From: Bacteroidia bacterium | GTDB taxonomy: Bacteria; Bacteroidota; Bacteroidia; Flavobacteriales; Flavobacteriaceae | Length of the DNA stretch: 64,000 nucleotides | Assembly: GCA_030431055.1 (NCBI GenBank) | Contig: JAUIJA010000002.1 | Location: 186,001-250,000 of the forward strand | Direction of reading: 5' to 3' | Part shown: positions 36,232 through 45,024 of the stretch, piece after piece | Numbering within the stretch: position 1 is the first letter of the stretch | Layout: each line of letters starts with the position of its first letter | Program-made: the position numbers and the translations under genes | The notes under the pieces: model-generated | What the model was told of the DNA's origin: nothing | The model's input: the letters and a program-made list of their open reading frames with translations, nothing else | Databases searched by the model: none

Positions 36232-37314
36232 ATGAGCATTACAAATACAGTAAAAAAAATAAACAAACGATTTTTACCTAATAATTATCTTTTCTCTCCC
36301 GAATGGATTATTCTTGGCGTAAATAATGTTTGCAATTTACACTGTAAAATGTGTGATGTGGGAACTAATAATACCGAAACTGTTTTCGCACAAAACTTAG
36401 TAGGAACGCATCCATTAAATATGCCACTTGATTTAATAAAAAAAGTGATTGATCAAATGGCTCTGTTTTATCCTAAATCGAAATTAGGTTATGCTTTTAC
36501 CGAACCTTTAGTATATCCACATTTAGAAGAATCATTAAAATTTGCAAGCGATAGAAAAATAAAAACTGCCATCACAACTAACGCTTTAACTTTAAAACAA
36601 AAAGCAAAAACTATAGTCGATGGAAAGCTCGATGATTTATTTATTTCTTTAGATGGACCTCAGGATATTCATAATGAAATACGTGGACATCAAAAATCAT
36701 TTCAAAAAGCTATTGAAGGCATTGAAGAAGTTTTACGTTTAAACCCTAATCAAAAGATTTCAGTTTTTTGTGTTATTACCGAATGGAATATTGGTTATTT
36801 AAAAGAATTTACTGATTATTTTAAGAAATATCCCTTAGTTAATTTAGGATTAATGCATACAAATTTCACATCTCAACAAATTGCTGATAATCATAACCTA
36901 AAATGGGGAGATTTATATACTGCAACAGCATCAAATATTGATGAAATTAACATAGATAATTATAATTTTAATTTGCTTTGGGAAGAAATTCAAAATATTA
37001 AAAAGGAAAAATATACGTTTGAAGTCAGTTTTTCACCTGAAATTATTTCTAAAGAAAAACTATTAGAGTTTTATAAAGTCCCAGAGAAAAAAATTGGCAA
37101 AGGTTGCAATGATGTTTTTACAAGTATCATGATAAAATCTGATGGAAGTGTTATTCCTTCTCACGGAAGATGCTATAATTTAAACTTAGGCAACATTTAC
37201 GATAATTCATTAGAAGAAATTTGGAAAGGTAATGTGCTGAGTAAATTCAGAAAAGATTTAAATAACAACAGTGGACTTTTACCTGCTTGTTCAAGATGTT
37301 GTAGCGCTTTTTAA
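36232..37314 (+). CDS. Radical SAM/SPASM domain protein
   Basis: 360 aa. N-terminal cluster motif VCNLHCKMC (C-x3-C-x2-C) from about residue 34, GYAFTEPLVYPHLEESL and LFISLDGPQDIHNEIRG typical of this class. The C-terminus carries a SPASM-like Cys set (KGCNDVFTSIMIKSDGSVIP, GRCYNLNLGNI, LEEIWKG, ACSRCC) for an extra iron-sulfur cluster. Family members modify peptides or sugars. No precursor peptide gene is seen near, so a sugar or lipid substrate fits the island better. Confidence 0.88.
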   Translation: MSITNTVKKINKRFLPNNYLFSPEWIILGVNNVCNLHCKMCDVGTNNTETVFAQNLVGTHPLNMPLDLIKKVIDQMALFYPKSKLGYAFTEPLVYPHLEESLKFASDRKIKTAITTNALTLKQKAKTIVDGKLDDLFISLDGPQDIHNEIRGHQKSFQKAIEGIEEVLRLNPNQKISVFCVITEWNIGYLKEFTDYFKKYPLVNLGLMHTNFTSQQIADNHNLKWGDLYTATASNIDEINIDNYNFNLLWEEIQNIKKEKYTFEVSFSPEIISKEKLLEFYKVPEKKIGKGCNDVFTSIMIKSDGSVIPSHGRCYNLNLGNIYDNSLEEIWKGNVLSKFRKDLNNNSGLLPACSRCCSAF

Positions 37315-37316
37315 AA

Positions 37317-38840
37317 ATGAAACAAAATAAAATAATCATATTCAACCCTAGAAGTGCTAATGCTAAACACAGAATTCCCAACACTATTTTACAAGTTGGA
37401 GCTTCTGTTCATGGAAAGTATGAATATATTTTAGTTGATGGAAATTTTGAAAAAGATCCTTGGCAAACCATTGAAAGCTATTTAAAAACTGGTGATTTTA
37501 AATATTTTGGTTCAACTGTAATGCCAGGTCCGCAATTACGACAAGCTATCCCATTTACAAAAAAAATCAAAGAACAATTTCCAGAGATTACAACTATTTG
37601 GGGCGGTTATTTTGCTTCTAATCAGTACAAGGTTTGTTTAAATTCAGGTTATGTAGATTATATTGTAAACGGTCCTGGCGACAACACATTTCCAGAATTA
37701 ATTAGCGCAATAGAAATAAAGCAATTTGATACAATTTCATCTATAAAAAACCTCATTTATAAAAATGAAAATGGAGAAATTGTAAAAACTGCTTCCGAAG
37801 CTTTATTAGATCAAGATTCATTACCAAAATTACCTTACGAATATCTAAATACTTTTTATCCCGTAAAAAATTATTTGGCGAAAACCTTCATGGGAAACAC
37901 CACTTTGTCTTATCATTCAAGTATGGGTTGTCCATTTACTTGTTCTTTTTGTGCGGTTGTTCCTATATACAATGCAAGATGGAAAGGAATGTCGGCCAAT
38001 AGAATTTATAAAGACGTAAAATATTTTAAAGAAAATTATAATATCGATGCAATAGAATTTCACGACAATAATTTCTTTACTTCTAAAAAACGGGTTTTAG
38101 AATTTTCAGAATTAATTTTGAACGATAACATTTCTTATTGGGGAGAAGGTAGAATCGACACTATCAATATGTACAGCGACGATGATTTGAAATTAATGCG
38201 AAAAGCAGGTTGTAGAATGATTTTTTTAGGTGCCGAAACGGGTAACGACGAAGTCTTAAAACAAATGAATAAAGGCGGTACACAAAGTGGCCAAATGATT
38301 AAAGATTTTGTACTTCGCATGAAAAACGCAGATATTATTCCTGAATTGTCTTTTGTTTTAGGAATGCCAGCAAAAACCGAAAAGGAAGTTTATGACCAAA
38401 TACTTTGGGATATTAATTTCATAAAAGAGATTAAAGAGATTAATCCTAATGCAGAAATAATTATTTATTTGTACAGTCCGGTTCCTACAGAAGGCTCTGA
38501 GTTGTATCAACAAATCCTAGATGCTGGTTTTTCATTTCCAGAAAAACTTGAAGATTGGATTTCTCCCAGTTGGGAAAATTTCGATTTGAGAAAAAATCCC
38601 TTAACACCTTGGTTAAAACCATACATGATTGATACGATTAAAAACTTTGAAACAGTTTTGAACGGATACTATCCTACTGCTTCTGATTTTAGAATTAAAG
38701 GTTGGAAAAAGAAATTATTACAATTTCCATCTCGTGTTAGATATAAAACTGGATTTTACAAATATCCATATGAAATAAAGCTGATGCATAAAATTTGGAA
38801 ATATCGCCAACCAGAAATTGAAGGTTTTTATTCAGAGTAA
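37317..38840 (+). CDS. B12-binding-type radical SAM protein (4)
   Basis: 507 aa, the longest of the four. N-terminal B12 layout (TILQVGASVHGKYEYILVDG, TTIWGGYFASNQY, DYIVNGPGDNTFPELI), cluster motif GCPFTCSFC near residue 204, then FHDNNFFTSKKRVLEF, FLGAETGNDEVLKQMNKGG and GMPAKTEKEVYDQIL. It starts two bases after the SPASM gene and ends directly at the ATG of a methyltransferase. Substrate unknown. Confidence 0.88.
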   Translation: MKQNKIIIFNPRSANAKHRIPNTILQVGASVHGKYEYILVDGNFEKDPWQTIESYLKTGDFKYFGSTVMPGPQLRQAIPFTKKIKEQFPEITTIWGGYFASNQYKVCLNSGYVDYIVNGPGDNTFPELISAIEIKQFDTISSIKNLIYKNENGEIVKTASEALLDQDSLPKLPYEYLNTFYPVKNYLAKTFMGNTTLSYHSSMGCPFTCSFCAVVPIYNARWKGMSANRIYKDVKYFKENYNIDAIEFHDNNFFTSKKRVLEFSELILNDNISYWGEGRIDTINMYSDDDLKLMRKAGCRMIFLGAETGNDEVLKQMNKGGTQSGQMIKDFVLRMKNADIIPELSFVLGMPAKTEKEVYDQILWDINFIKEIKEINPNAEIIIYLYSPVPTEGSELYQQILDAGFSFPEKLEDWISPSWENFDLRKNPLTPWLKPYMIDTIKNFETVLNGYYPTASDFRIKGWKKKLLQFPSRVRYKTGFYKYPYEIKLMHKIWKYRQPEIEGFYSE

Positions 38841-39503
38841 ATGAGGAATTATATCAAAAAAATAATATATCCTTTTTTAAAGCTTGGTTTTAATTTCTAT
38901 AATTCTAAACCGCAAAAATATTGTTACGAAAACATTTGCATAAAAGTACATCCTGATGTTTTTCCACCTAAATTTACATTCAGCACAAAAATTCTTTTAG
39001 ATTTTATAAAACCAATTGACTTAAACAATAAAACATTTCTAGAATTGGGCTGTGGCAGCGGAATTATTTCGCTTTATGCTTCAAAAAAAGGAGCAATTGT
39101 AACAGCAAGTGACGTTAATAAAACTGCAATAGACTATTTAGAACAAAATGCTAAAACAAACAATCTAAAAACAGTAACTATTCTCTCTGATTTGTTTGAA
39201 AGTATAGAAGAAAATTATTTCGATTTTATTATTGTAAATCCGCCGTATTATCCTAGAAAACCTAAAAACATAAAAGAAAAAGCTTGGTTTTGCGGAGAAA
39301 ATTTTGAATATTTTGAAAAGTTATTTTCTCAACTTACTAAAGTTAAATTTGAAAACTTTTACATGATACTTTCTGAAGATTGCGAAATAGAAACATTTAA
39401 AAAAATAGCCTTTAAAAATGAATTTGAATTTAATTTGGTTTTTCAGAAAAACTCAGCAATAGAAAACAATTTCATATTCCACATTAAAAAAACAACCAAT
39501 TGA
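38841..39503 (+). CDS. NPPY-type SAM-dependent methyltransferase
   Basis: 220 aa. Motif I FLELGCGSGIISLYAS, then VTASDVNKTAIDYLEQNAK and IIVNPPYYPRKP near residue 132. The NPPY motif normally marks N-methylation of amides, amines or bases (HemK/PrmB/RsmC group), which is unusual in a glycan cluster. The start codon follows the preceding stop with no gap. Could methylate an amino sugar or a protein; not resolved. Confidence 0.85.
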   Translation: MRNYIKKIIYPFLKLGFNFYNSKPQKYCYENICIKVHPDVFPPKFTFSTKILLDFIKPIDLNNKTFLELGCGSGIISLYASKKGAIVTASDVNKTAIDYLEQNAKTNNLKTVTILSDLFESIEENYFDFIIVNPPYYPRKPKNIKEKAWFCGENFEYFEKLFSQLTKVKFENFYMILSEDCEIETFKKIAFKNEFEFNLVFQKNSAIENNFIFHIKKTTN

Positions 39504-40450
39504 ATAGAAATATACTTTTAGATATTATAAAATTTATTGTTGCATTATTTGTTATTGCAGTTCATTGCCAGTTTTTAATTGAATACAACCAAAGTGTTTC
39601 GTATTTACTTTGTAATGGTTTATTTAGAATTGCTATACCTTTATTTTTTTGTATTAACGGGTTTTATTTATTTGAAGTTTTCAAAAAAAATCAAATTACT
39701 AAATGGTTAAAACGAGTTTCAATACTATATGTTTTATGGATGCTTGCTTATTCCTATTTTTGGATTCCCGCTTCAACAAACCCTATTAAAATTATAGTTA
39801 CTCTTTTATTCGGATTTAATCACTTGTGGTATTTAGCAGCTCTTTTATTAGGTGGATTTTTATTATACAAGATTAGGAAATTATCATCTAACATACTTGT
39901 TGTGATTTCTTCAATATTATTTCTAATTGGATATCTAATTCAATCTTTAGGTAATTTTGCCAATTTTGCTGAACCTTCAATTTTTGCTAAAATAGTTCAG
40001 TTTCCACCTTTATATCGAAATTTTTTATTTTATGGATTACCGTTTTTAAGTCTTGGTTACATTATTAATCGCGAAAATTATTTTAATAGCTTAAGTAAAA
40101 AACAAATTCTTAACATTCTATTTATTGGTTTCGGATTATTACTATTAGAAAGCCTTATTACTTATAAAATAAACCCAAAAGCAATTTTTAATACAGGTTT
40201 ATCTTTATTTATTCTAGGTCCAACTATACTTATTTTTAGTTTTAAAGTTAAAGTTTCATCTATTTTAAACAGTAAATTATTATCATCATATTCGGTTGCG
40301 CTTTACCTAATTCATCCTTTTGTAATTTATATTTTATATACAAACTTGCAATTAGAGCCCACTGTATTAACAATTTCAACAATAATTCTTTCTTTATTTG
40401 TAAGTTATTTAATACTATTATTAAATCGAAAAGCAAAATTCTTACTCTAA
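39500..40450 (+). CDS. Acyltransferase family 3 membrane protein
   Basis: 316 aa with about ten hydrophobic helices, starting at a TTG that overlaps the previous stop (TTGA). The first helix has the family's active-site region (IIKFIVALFVIAVHCQF, catalytic His), then GLFRIAIPLFFCINGFYLF and FGFNHLWYLAALLLGG. AT3 enzymes transfer acetyl or other acyl groups to sugars of O-antigen, capsule or lipids from the cytoplasmic side. Confidence 0.88.
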   Translation: MNRNILLDIIKFIVALFVIAVHCQFLIEYNQSVSYLLCNGLFRIAIPLFFCINGFYLFEVFKKNQITKWLKRVSILYVLWMLAYSYFWIPASTNPIKIIVTLLFGFNHLWYLAALLLGGFLLYKIRKLSSNILVVISSILFLIGYLIQSLGNFANFAEPSIFAKIVQFPPLYRNFLFYGLPFLSLGYIINRENYFNSLSKKQILNILFIGFGLLLLESLITYKINPKAIFNTGLSLFILGPTILIFSFKVKVSSILNSKLLSSYSVALYLIHPFVIYILYTNLQLEPTVLTISTIILSLFVSYLILLLNRKAKFLL

Positions 40451-40472
40451 TCTTTACAACACTAAAGCCTTT

Positions 40473-41636
40473 ATGAAGAATATTTTTAAAATTTTATGTA
40501 GAACATTATTTTTATTATTGGTTTTAGAACTAGTTCTTGGTTTCTATTTTCAACTCAATACTAAAAGATTTCAAAATAAAAATATTGAGAATCAATTAAA
40601 GTCTGAAGCATATTCAAATTTATCAAAAGAAACAATTGAAAAAATTTATAATGATCTTTACCAAACTAATTCCAGTTGGGCACCAAATATTCATTATAAA
40701 CACACTGAATTTCATGGAAAAACTATAAACGTTGATAAAAACGGACATCGTGCAACTAAAAACTTCCACACTAAAGTTGACAGTACAGCTTATAGAATAT
40801 TCTGTTTTGGCGGTTCTACTATGTTAAGTACAGGAGCTAGAGATAATTTCACTATTCCTTCGGAATTATCTAAGTTAATTCATGAAAATTTTCCCAATAA
40901 AAAATATACAGTAATAAACTTTGGACATTCTGGTTACAACAGAAACACTGAAACCATTCAATTGCAACAAGAATTATTAAAAGGAAATATTCCTGATTTA
41001 GTCATATTTTACGATGGTGTAAACGAAGTTGTCACTACTTTTGAAAATAAAGAAGCTGGCTTGCCTTCAAATGCTTATTTCTTGGATAAGACCTTTGGTA
41101 TTTCACATGATTATCCAAAGAAAATTATACATCTCATTCAAACAAGTAATATAATAAAAGCTGTTAGAGCAATTAAACCTCAAAAAAGTAGCTTAAATAA
41201 TTCTTCTACTTCTATTGAAGAACTTTCAAACAGAGCACTCTTAAATTACAAAGGCAATATAATTTTATGTAATGCTCTAGCTAATGCATATGATTTTGAA
41301 GTAATTAATTTCTTTCAGCCTGTTATTTATTCTAAAGCAACACTTTCAGAATCAGAAAAGGAATTTTCTAAAAGTGGTGAATATATGAAAGAATTATACC
41401 ATCAATTTTATAGTGATATTAATGTAAACTCTGAATTGAAATCGAATGAGAACTTTTTTAATATTAGCAATGCATTAAACGGAAAAGAATCAACTATTTA
41501 TACAGATTTTTGTCACATTTCAGAAATTGGAAACAAGATAGTCGCTGATACAATTTTCTCACATTTAGATTTAGAAAACAAGTTCAGTTCTAAAATAGCG
41601 TATAAACAAACGGAGACAATACTGAACTCTCAGTAA
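40473..41636 (+). CDS. SGNH/GDSL hydrolase-like membrane-anchored protein (3)
   Basis: 387 aa. N-terminal membrane helix (LFLLLVLELVLGFYF), then block I FCFGGSTMLSTGA, block II INFGHSGYNRNTETIQL, block III IFYDGVNEVVTTF, block V TDFCHISEIGN. AT3 plus SGNH in adjacent genes often make an acyl-transfer pair in which the SGNH protein acts outside the membrane. The 3' end overlaps the convergent DUF5989 gene by 47 bp. Confidence 0.83.
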   Translation: MKNIFKILCRTLFLLLVLELVLGFYFQLNTKRFQNKNIENQLKSEAYSNLSKETIEKIYNDLYQTNSSWAPNIHYKHTEFHGKTINVDKNGHRATKNFHTKVDSTAYRIFCFGGSTMLSTGARDNFTIPSELSKLIHENFPNKKYTVINFGHSGYNRNTETIQLQQELLKGNIPDLVIFYDGVNEVVTTFENKEAGLPSNAYFLDKTFGISHDYPKKIIHLIQTSNIIKAVRAIKPQKSSLNNSSTSIEELSNRALLNYKGNIILCNALANAYDFEVINFFQPVIYSKATLSESEKEFSKSGEYMKELYHQFYSDINVNSELKSNENFFNISNALNGKESTIYTDFCHISEIGNKIVADTIFSHLDLENKFSSKIAYKQTETILNSQ

Positions 41637-41748
41637 AAAGAATTAGTAATCCTAATAGCACCAAAACGATTATTATTGGAATTATCCAGTACTTCTTTTG
41701 CTGAATTAAGAATTTTAGAAGTTCTAAGAAAATATTTGTCTTTTTCAT
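41590..41748 (-). CDS. DUF5989-like 52-aa membrane protein
   Basis: ATG at 41746-41748, 52 codons, TAG at 41590-41592. The product starts MKKTNIFLELLKFLIQQKKY, has one hydrophobic helix (WIIPIIIVLVLLGLLILF) and ends SSVLSPFVYTLF, matching the pattern I know for DUF5989 proteins that follow SxtJ and a carbamoyltransferase (short helix, 'aPF.YTLF' end). It begins one base after the SxtJ stop and overlaps the 3' end of the SGNH gene on the other strand by 47 bp, which is why it is easily missed. Confidence 0.82.
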   Translation of the reverse strand: MKKTNIFLELLKFLIQQKKYWIIPIIIVLVLLGLLILFTESSVLSPFVYTLF

Positions 41749-41749
41749 C

Positions 41750-42157
41750 TTAGTGCAATTTAGTATAATCTATTCGATTTTGCTTGTCAATCCAACCATT
41801 ATTTTCGGTTTTCTTTTCAAAAAGTTTTGTGAAATTAACAATTGGAATTAAAAAAACATAATACGTAATTGCAAAAACTATGAATGACATAATTTCGCCC
41901 AAAATCTGTCCGATAAACATCCAGAAAAACAAAATTGGTCGTAGTAAATTAAGCTTTAAAAAAGTAATTGAAACAACTAAAATTAAGCTAATTATTAGTA
42001 AAATTTGTTTAAAATCAAATAAAAAACCTTCTTTGTAAAAGCTCTTGATTAAAAGTAGTAACAAGAAACTACTAACCAAGAAACCAAACTGTTTTTGTTT
42101 CTTTCGTTCGGATGAAATTTCAACCGATTTTCTTATTTTATCTTTAATCCAATTCAT
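41750..42157 (-). CDS. SxtJ-family membrane protein
   Basis: 135 aa. Basic N-terminus (MNWIKDKIRKSVEISSERKKQKQFG), three hydrophobic helices (VSSFLLLLLIKSF, FKQILLIISLILVVSITFLKL, FWMFIGQILGEIMSFIVFAI) and a polar tail. This is the size, topology and place of SxtJ proteins, which accompany carbamoyltransferases such as SxtI. The exact role is unknown. The start overlaps the carbamoyltransferase stop by 14 bp. Confidence 0.82.
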   Translation of the reverse strand: MNWIKDKIRKSVEISSERKKQKQFGFLVSSFLLLLLIKSFYKEGFLFDFKQILLIISLILVVSITFLKLNLLRPILFFWMFIGQILGEIMSFIVFAITYYVFLIPIVNFTKLFEKKTENNGWIDKQNRIDYTKLH

Positions 42158-43892
42158 ATTTAACTTTTGTTGTTAACTCGCTACTCACTGATAAATTTTC
42201 CTCTTTTTTAATTATATAGTTCCCTAAAACCAAAACATCCATATCGGTTTGAAAAAAGCATTTTAAAGCATCAAGTGGGCTTTCAACTATTGGTTCGCCT
42301 CTTACATTAAAAGACGTATTGATTAAAACTGGTGCAGAAGTTAGTTTTTTAAATTCCGATATTAAATTGTGTAATTTTTCATTTTCTCTTTTCGCCAATG
42401 TTTGCACACGAGCTGTCTCGTCTTCATGAATACAAGACGGAATTTCATTTTTCTTGTTGCTCTTAAAAGTAAACAACATATATTTTGAAGGCTTTTCAAT
42501 TTCAAACCATTCAGCTGCTTTTTCTTCTAACACAATTGGTGCAAAAGGTCTAAATCCTTCTCGAAGCTTTATTTTCTGATTAATGTATTCCTTCATATCT
42601 TCAAACAACGGACTTGCCAAAATACTTCTATTTCCTAAAGCTCTTGGACCAAATTCCATTTTCCCTTGAAACCAACCAATAATATTTTTATTCGCTAGTA
42701 AATTTGCAGTTTCTTTAATTAATTCAGTTTCTTCTAAATTTGAATATTGAATTGAATATTTTTCTAAAACCGAAGCAATTTCATCACTAGAATAGGACGA
42801 ACCTAAATAAGCCTGTTCGTTTACCGAATTTTCAACAAAAACACGATCATTCTCTAAAAAATGATTCCAACCAACAAACGCAGTACCAACAGCACAACCA
42901 CTATCGCCAGAAGCCGGCTGAATCCAGATATTTTCAAAAATATTTTTGGTTAACAAGTTTCCATTTGCTTTACAGTTTAACGCTACTCCGCCTGCAAGAC
43001 ATAAATTGTTTAATCCGGTAATTTCTTTCGCATATTGAGCAATCGTAACTAGAAAATCATCTGCAACTTCTTGAACAGAAGCCGCAACATCACAATAAAA
43101 TTGCGACATTTTATCAGTTTCTTGACGAATTGGTTTTCCAAATAATTTTGAAAACTTTAAGTTTATAGTACTTTTTCCCGTTTCAAAAGAAAAATAATCC
43201 AGATTAAGAATGACTTCGGCTTCGTTAGTTATTGTAATAAGGTTTTTTAAAATCAAATCCTTATAAATTGGCTTTCCGTAAGGCGCTAAACCCATTAATT
43301 TATATTCACCAGAATTTACTTTAAATCCACAATACTGTGTAAAAGCGCTATAAAACAACCCGAATGAATGCGGATAATGTTGTTCTTTAAGTATTGTAAC
43401 TTTGTTTTCTTTTCCTATTCCAATTGTTGTACAAGCTTTTTCACCAACTCCATCAATTGTTACAATAGCACTTTCAGAAAATGGCGAAGTAAAAAAAGTT
43501 CCGGCTGCGTGCGCTTCGTGATGCTCAGAAAAAACAATTTCGTTATTATAAGCCAACTCATTTTTTATAATAGATGGAATCCAAAGTTTCTGCGTAACCC
43601 AAGTTTTTATTGATTTTCTAAAAAAAGTAAATCCGAATGGAACGGAACTTTTAATTGTATTTAAAATTCTGTCAAACTTTAAAAATGGCTTTTCATAAAA
43701 CACAACAAGTTCAACTTCATCGATAGTAATTTTTGCTTCGTTCAAACAAAACTCAACAGCCAATTTAGGAAACGAATTATCGTGTTTTTTTCTAGAAAAC
43801 CGTTCTTCCTCAGCTGCTGCAATTATCTTTCCATTATGTAGCAAACAAGCTGCAGAATCATGAAAAAAAGCTGATATTCCTAAGATGTACAT
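42144..43892 (-). CDS. NodU/CmcH family carbamoyltransferase
   Basis: 582 aa. N-terminal Kae1-like domain with MYILGISAFFHDSAACLL, the HHEAHAAG metal motif (His124, 125, 128) and GEYKLMGLAPYGKP; then CLAGGVALNCKANGNLL and the C-terminal GPRALGNRSILA, EGFRPFAPIVLEEKAAEWF, TSFNVRGEPIVESP. These enzymes make carbamoyl-adenylate from carbamoyl phosphate and ATP and place it on a hydroxyl group, as in Nod factors, cephamycin and saxitoxin. Here the acceptor is likely a sugar of the glycan. It starts one base after the SGNH gene. Confidence 0.95.
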   Translation of the reverse strand: MYILGISAFFHDSAACLLHNGKIIAAAEEERFSRKKHDNSFPKLAVEFCLNEAKITIDEVELVVFYEKPFLKFDRILNTIKSSVPFGFTFFRKSIKTWVTQKLWIPSIIKNELAYNNEIVFSEHHEAHAAGTFFTSPFSESAIVTIDGVGEKACTTIGIGKENKVTILKEQHYPHSFGLFYSAFTQYCGFKVNSGEYKLMGLAPYGKPIYKDLILKNLITITNEAEVILNLDYFSFETGKSTINLKFSKLFGKPIRQETDKMSQFYCDVAASVQEVADDFLVTIAQYAKEITGLNNLCLAGGVALNCKANGNLLTKNIFENIWIQPASGDSGCAVGTAFVGWNHFLENDRVFVENSVNEQAYLGSSYSSDEIASVLEKYSIQYSNLEETELIKETANLLANKNIIGWFQGKMEFGPRALGNRSILASPLFEDMKEYINQKIKLREGFRPFAPIVLEEKAAEWFEIEKPSKYMLFTFKSNKKNEIPSCIHEDETARVQTLAKRENEKLHNLISEFKKLTSAPVLINTSFNVRGEPIVESPLDALKCFFQTDMDVLVLGNYIIKKEENLSVSSELTTKVKYELD

Positions 43893-43893
43893 G

Positions 43894-44871
43894 TTATTTT
43901 AAAATTTCTTCTGAAAGATAATTACTTAATACTTGCTGACCAACTTCATTTAAATGTTCATCATTTTCAAAATACAATCGGTTTTCAGCTTTATCCATTT
44001 CTCGAAAATAAGACAAAGGGTTTAAAAACGTAACATTTTTGTTGTTTTTAAAATCGGTTTTTGCTTTTTCTAAAAACGGATAATTAGTTGCAAATATCTG
44101 TTGGTGATTTGAAAATTTTACTCCAATTTTTCCCATTGTATCAAAATAAAAAGAATTCAATTGTGCTTTATGCGGAATGAAAACAATATATACTTTTCGG
44201 TTATTTGAAATTGACTTTAAAAACCTTTCCAATTCTTCTTTCCAAACTTTGTAGCGCAATTCAAAATCTTCATTTATTAAAACAGAATTTTCAATATTAT
44301 ATGGATTTGCTGTGACAAGTAATTTTTCTCTAAAATTATATTTATTTTCATCAAAACTAGACGTAAAATCAGATTTCAAATTTTTCTGTTGTTTTAAAAA
44401 TGCGAAATTTTGATTCAAGTAGCGTAATGATAAAAAAACATCGGAAACTTTCCAGTAAATATTTCGCTGAAAAGATATCGTTTCCCAATTCGTAACGTTT
44501 TGAACATCAATTAAATCATTTCCTACATAAACTTGATAAATAACAACGTCTGGATTATACTTTTTAATCTTTTGTTTGGCAAATAAATTAGTTTGCTTAA
44601 TTCCAATTCCAGAAACTGAAAAATTAAGAAAACTCTTTTCGGGATTTTGACTTTTAAGTTGCTCTACATATCCATTAGGAAAAGCAGAAAAAGAATCTCC
44701 AAAAATTAAGAAATCAGTTCTTTTTTTTTTCAAAACTTTAGGTTCATTTAAAGCTGTAAAAGAATTTTTATAAAAATCTATTATATAAATTCGGTAAACT
44801 ACTTCAAAAAGACAAACTGAAATAAATACGAGTAAACAGAGTTTTAATAGCTTTTTTAACCTTCGTTTCAT
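43894..44871 (-). CDS. SGNH/GDSL hydrolase-like membrane-anchored protein (4)
   Basis: 325 aa from the ATG at 44869-44871; a GTG 12 codons upstream is less likely because it adds a poor prefix before the membrane helix. Helix LLKLCLLVFISVCLFEVVY, then block I FLIFGDSFSAFPNGYVEQL, block II NFSVSGIGIKQTNLFAK, block III YQVYVGNDLIDV and block V NDEHLNEVGQQVL. First gene of the SGNH-carbamoyltransferase-SxtJ-DUF5989 module. Confidence 0.84.
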   Translation of the reverse strand: MKRRLKKLLKLCLLVFISVCLFEVVYRIYIIDFYKNSFTALNEPKVLKKKRTDFLIFGDSFSAFPNGYVEQLKSQNPEKSFLNFSVSGIGIKQTNLFAKQKIKKYNPDVVIYQVYVGNDLIDVQNVTNWETISFQRNIYWKVSDVFLSLRYLNQNFAFLKQQKNLKSDFTSSFDENKYNFREKLLVTANPYNIENSVLINEDFELRYKVWKEELERFLKSISNNRKVYIVFIPHKAQLNSFYFDTMGKIGVKFSNHQQIFATNYPFLEKAKTDFKNNKNVTFLNPLSYFREMDKAENRLYFENDEHLNEVGQQVLSNYLSEEILK

Positions 44872-44921
44872 ATGCAAATTTGTTATGTCGAATATACGAA
44901 TTTTCACAAAAATTATGGCAT

Positions 44922-44988
44922 AAAAAAAAGAGAACCAATTTCTTGATTCTCATTACTTAGTAGACTTAAACATAAAAATGTCTAACCT
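44922..44988 (-). ncRNA. Candidate small RNA, copy B
   Basis: Same two-hairpin layout as copy A and the same ATG TTT AAG TCT ACT AAG TAA mini-ORF, ending in a GAGAATC/GGTTCTC hairpin with T8. Here the promoter is better than in copy A. Expected length is about 65-70 nt. It points toward the 3' side of the SGNH gene region but that gene is on the same strand, so the RNA could also read into its promoter if the terminator leaks. Confidence 0.55.
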
Positions 44989-44993
44989 GAGTG

Positions 44994-45024
44994 CAAATAT
45001 AAAAGAAATATTCGAATTGAAAAA
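44994..45024 (-). promoter_or_regulatory. Promoter of candidate small RNA copy B
   Basis: On the minus strand: TTTT (45024-45021), exactly 19 bases, then TATATTTG (45001-44994), an exact fit to TAnnTTTG with a one-base deviation in the -33 box. Confidence 0.55.

Noticed and set aside
36232..37314. RiPP maturase with a hidden precursor peptide
   Set aside because: The SPASM radical SAM protein could suggest it, but the flanking gaps (36137-36231 and 37315-37316) contain no plausible precursor ORF.
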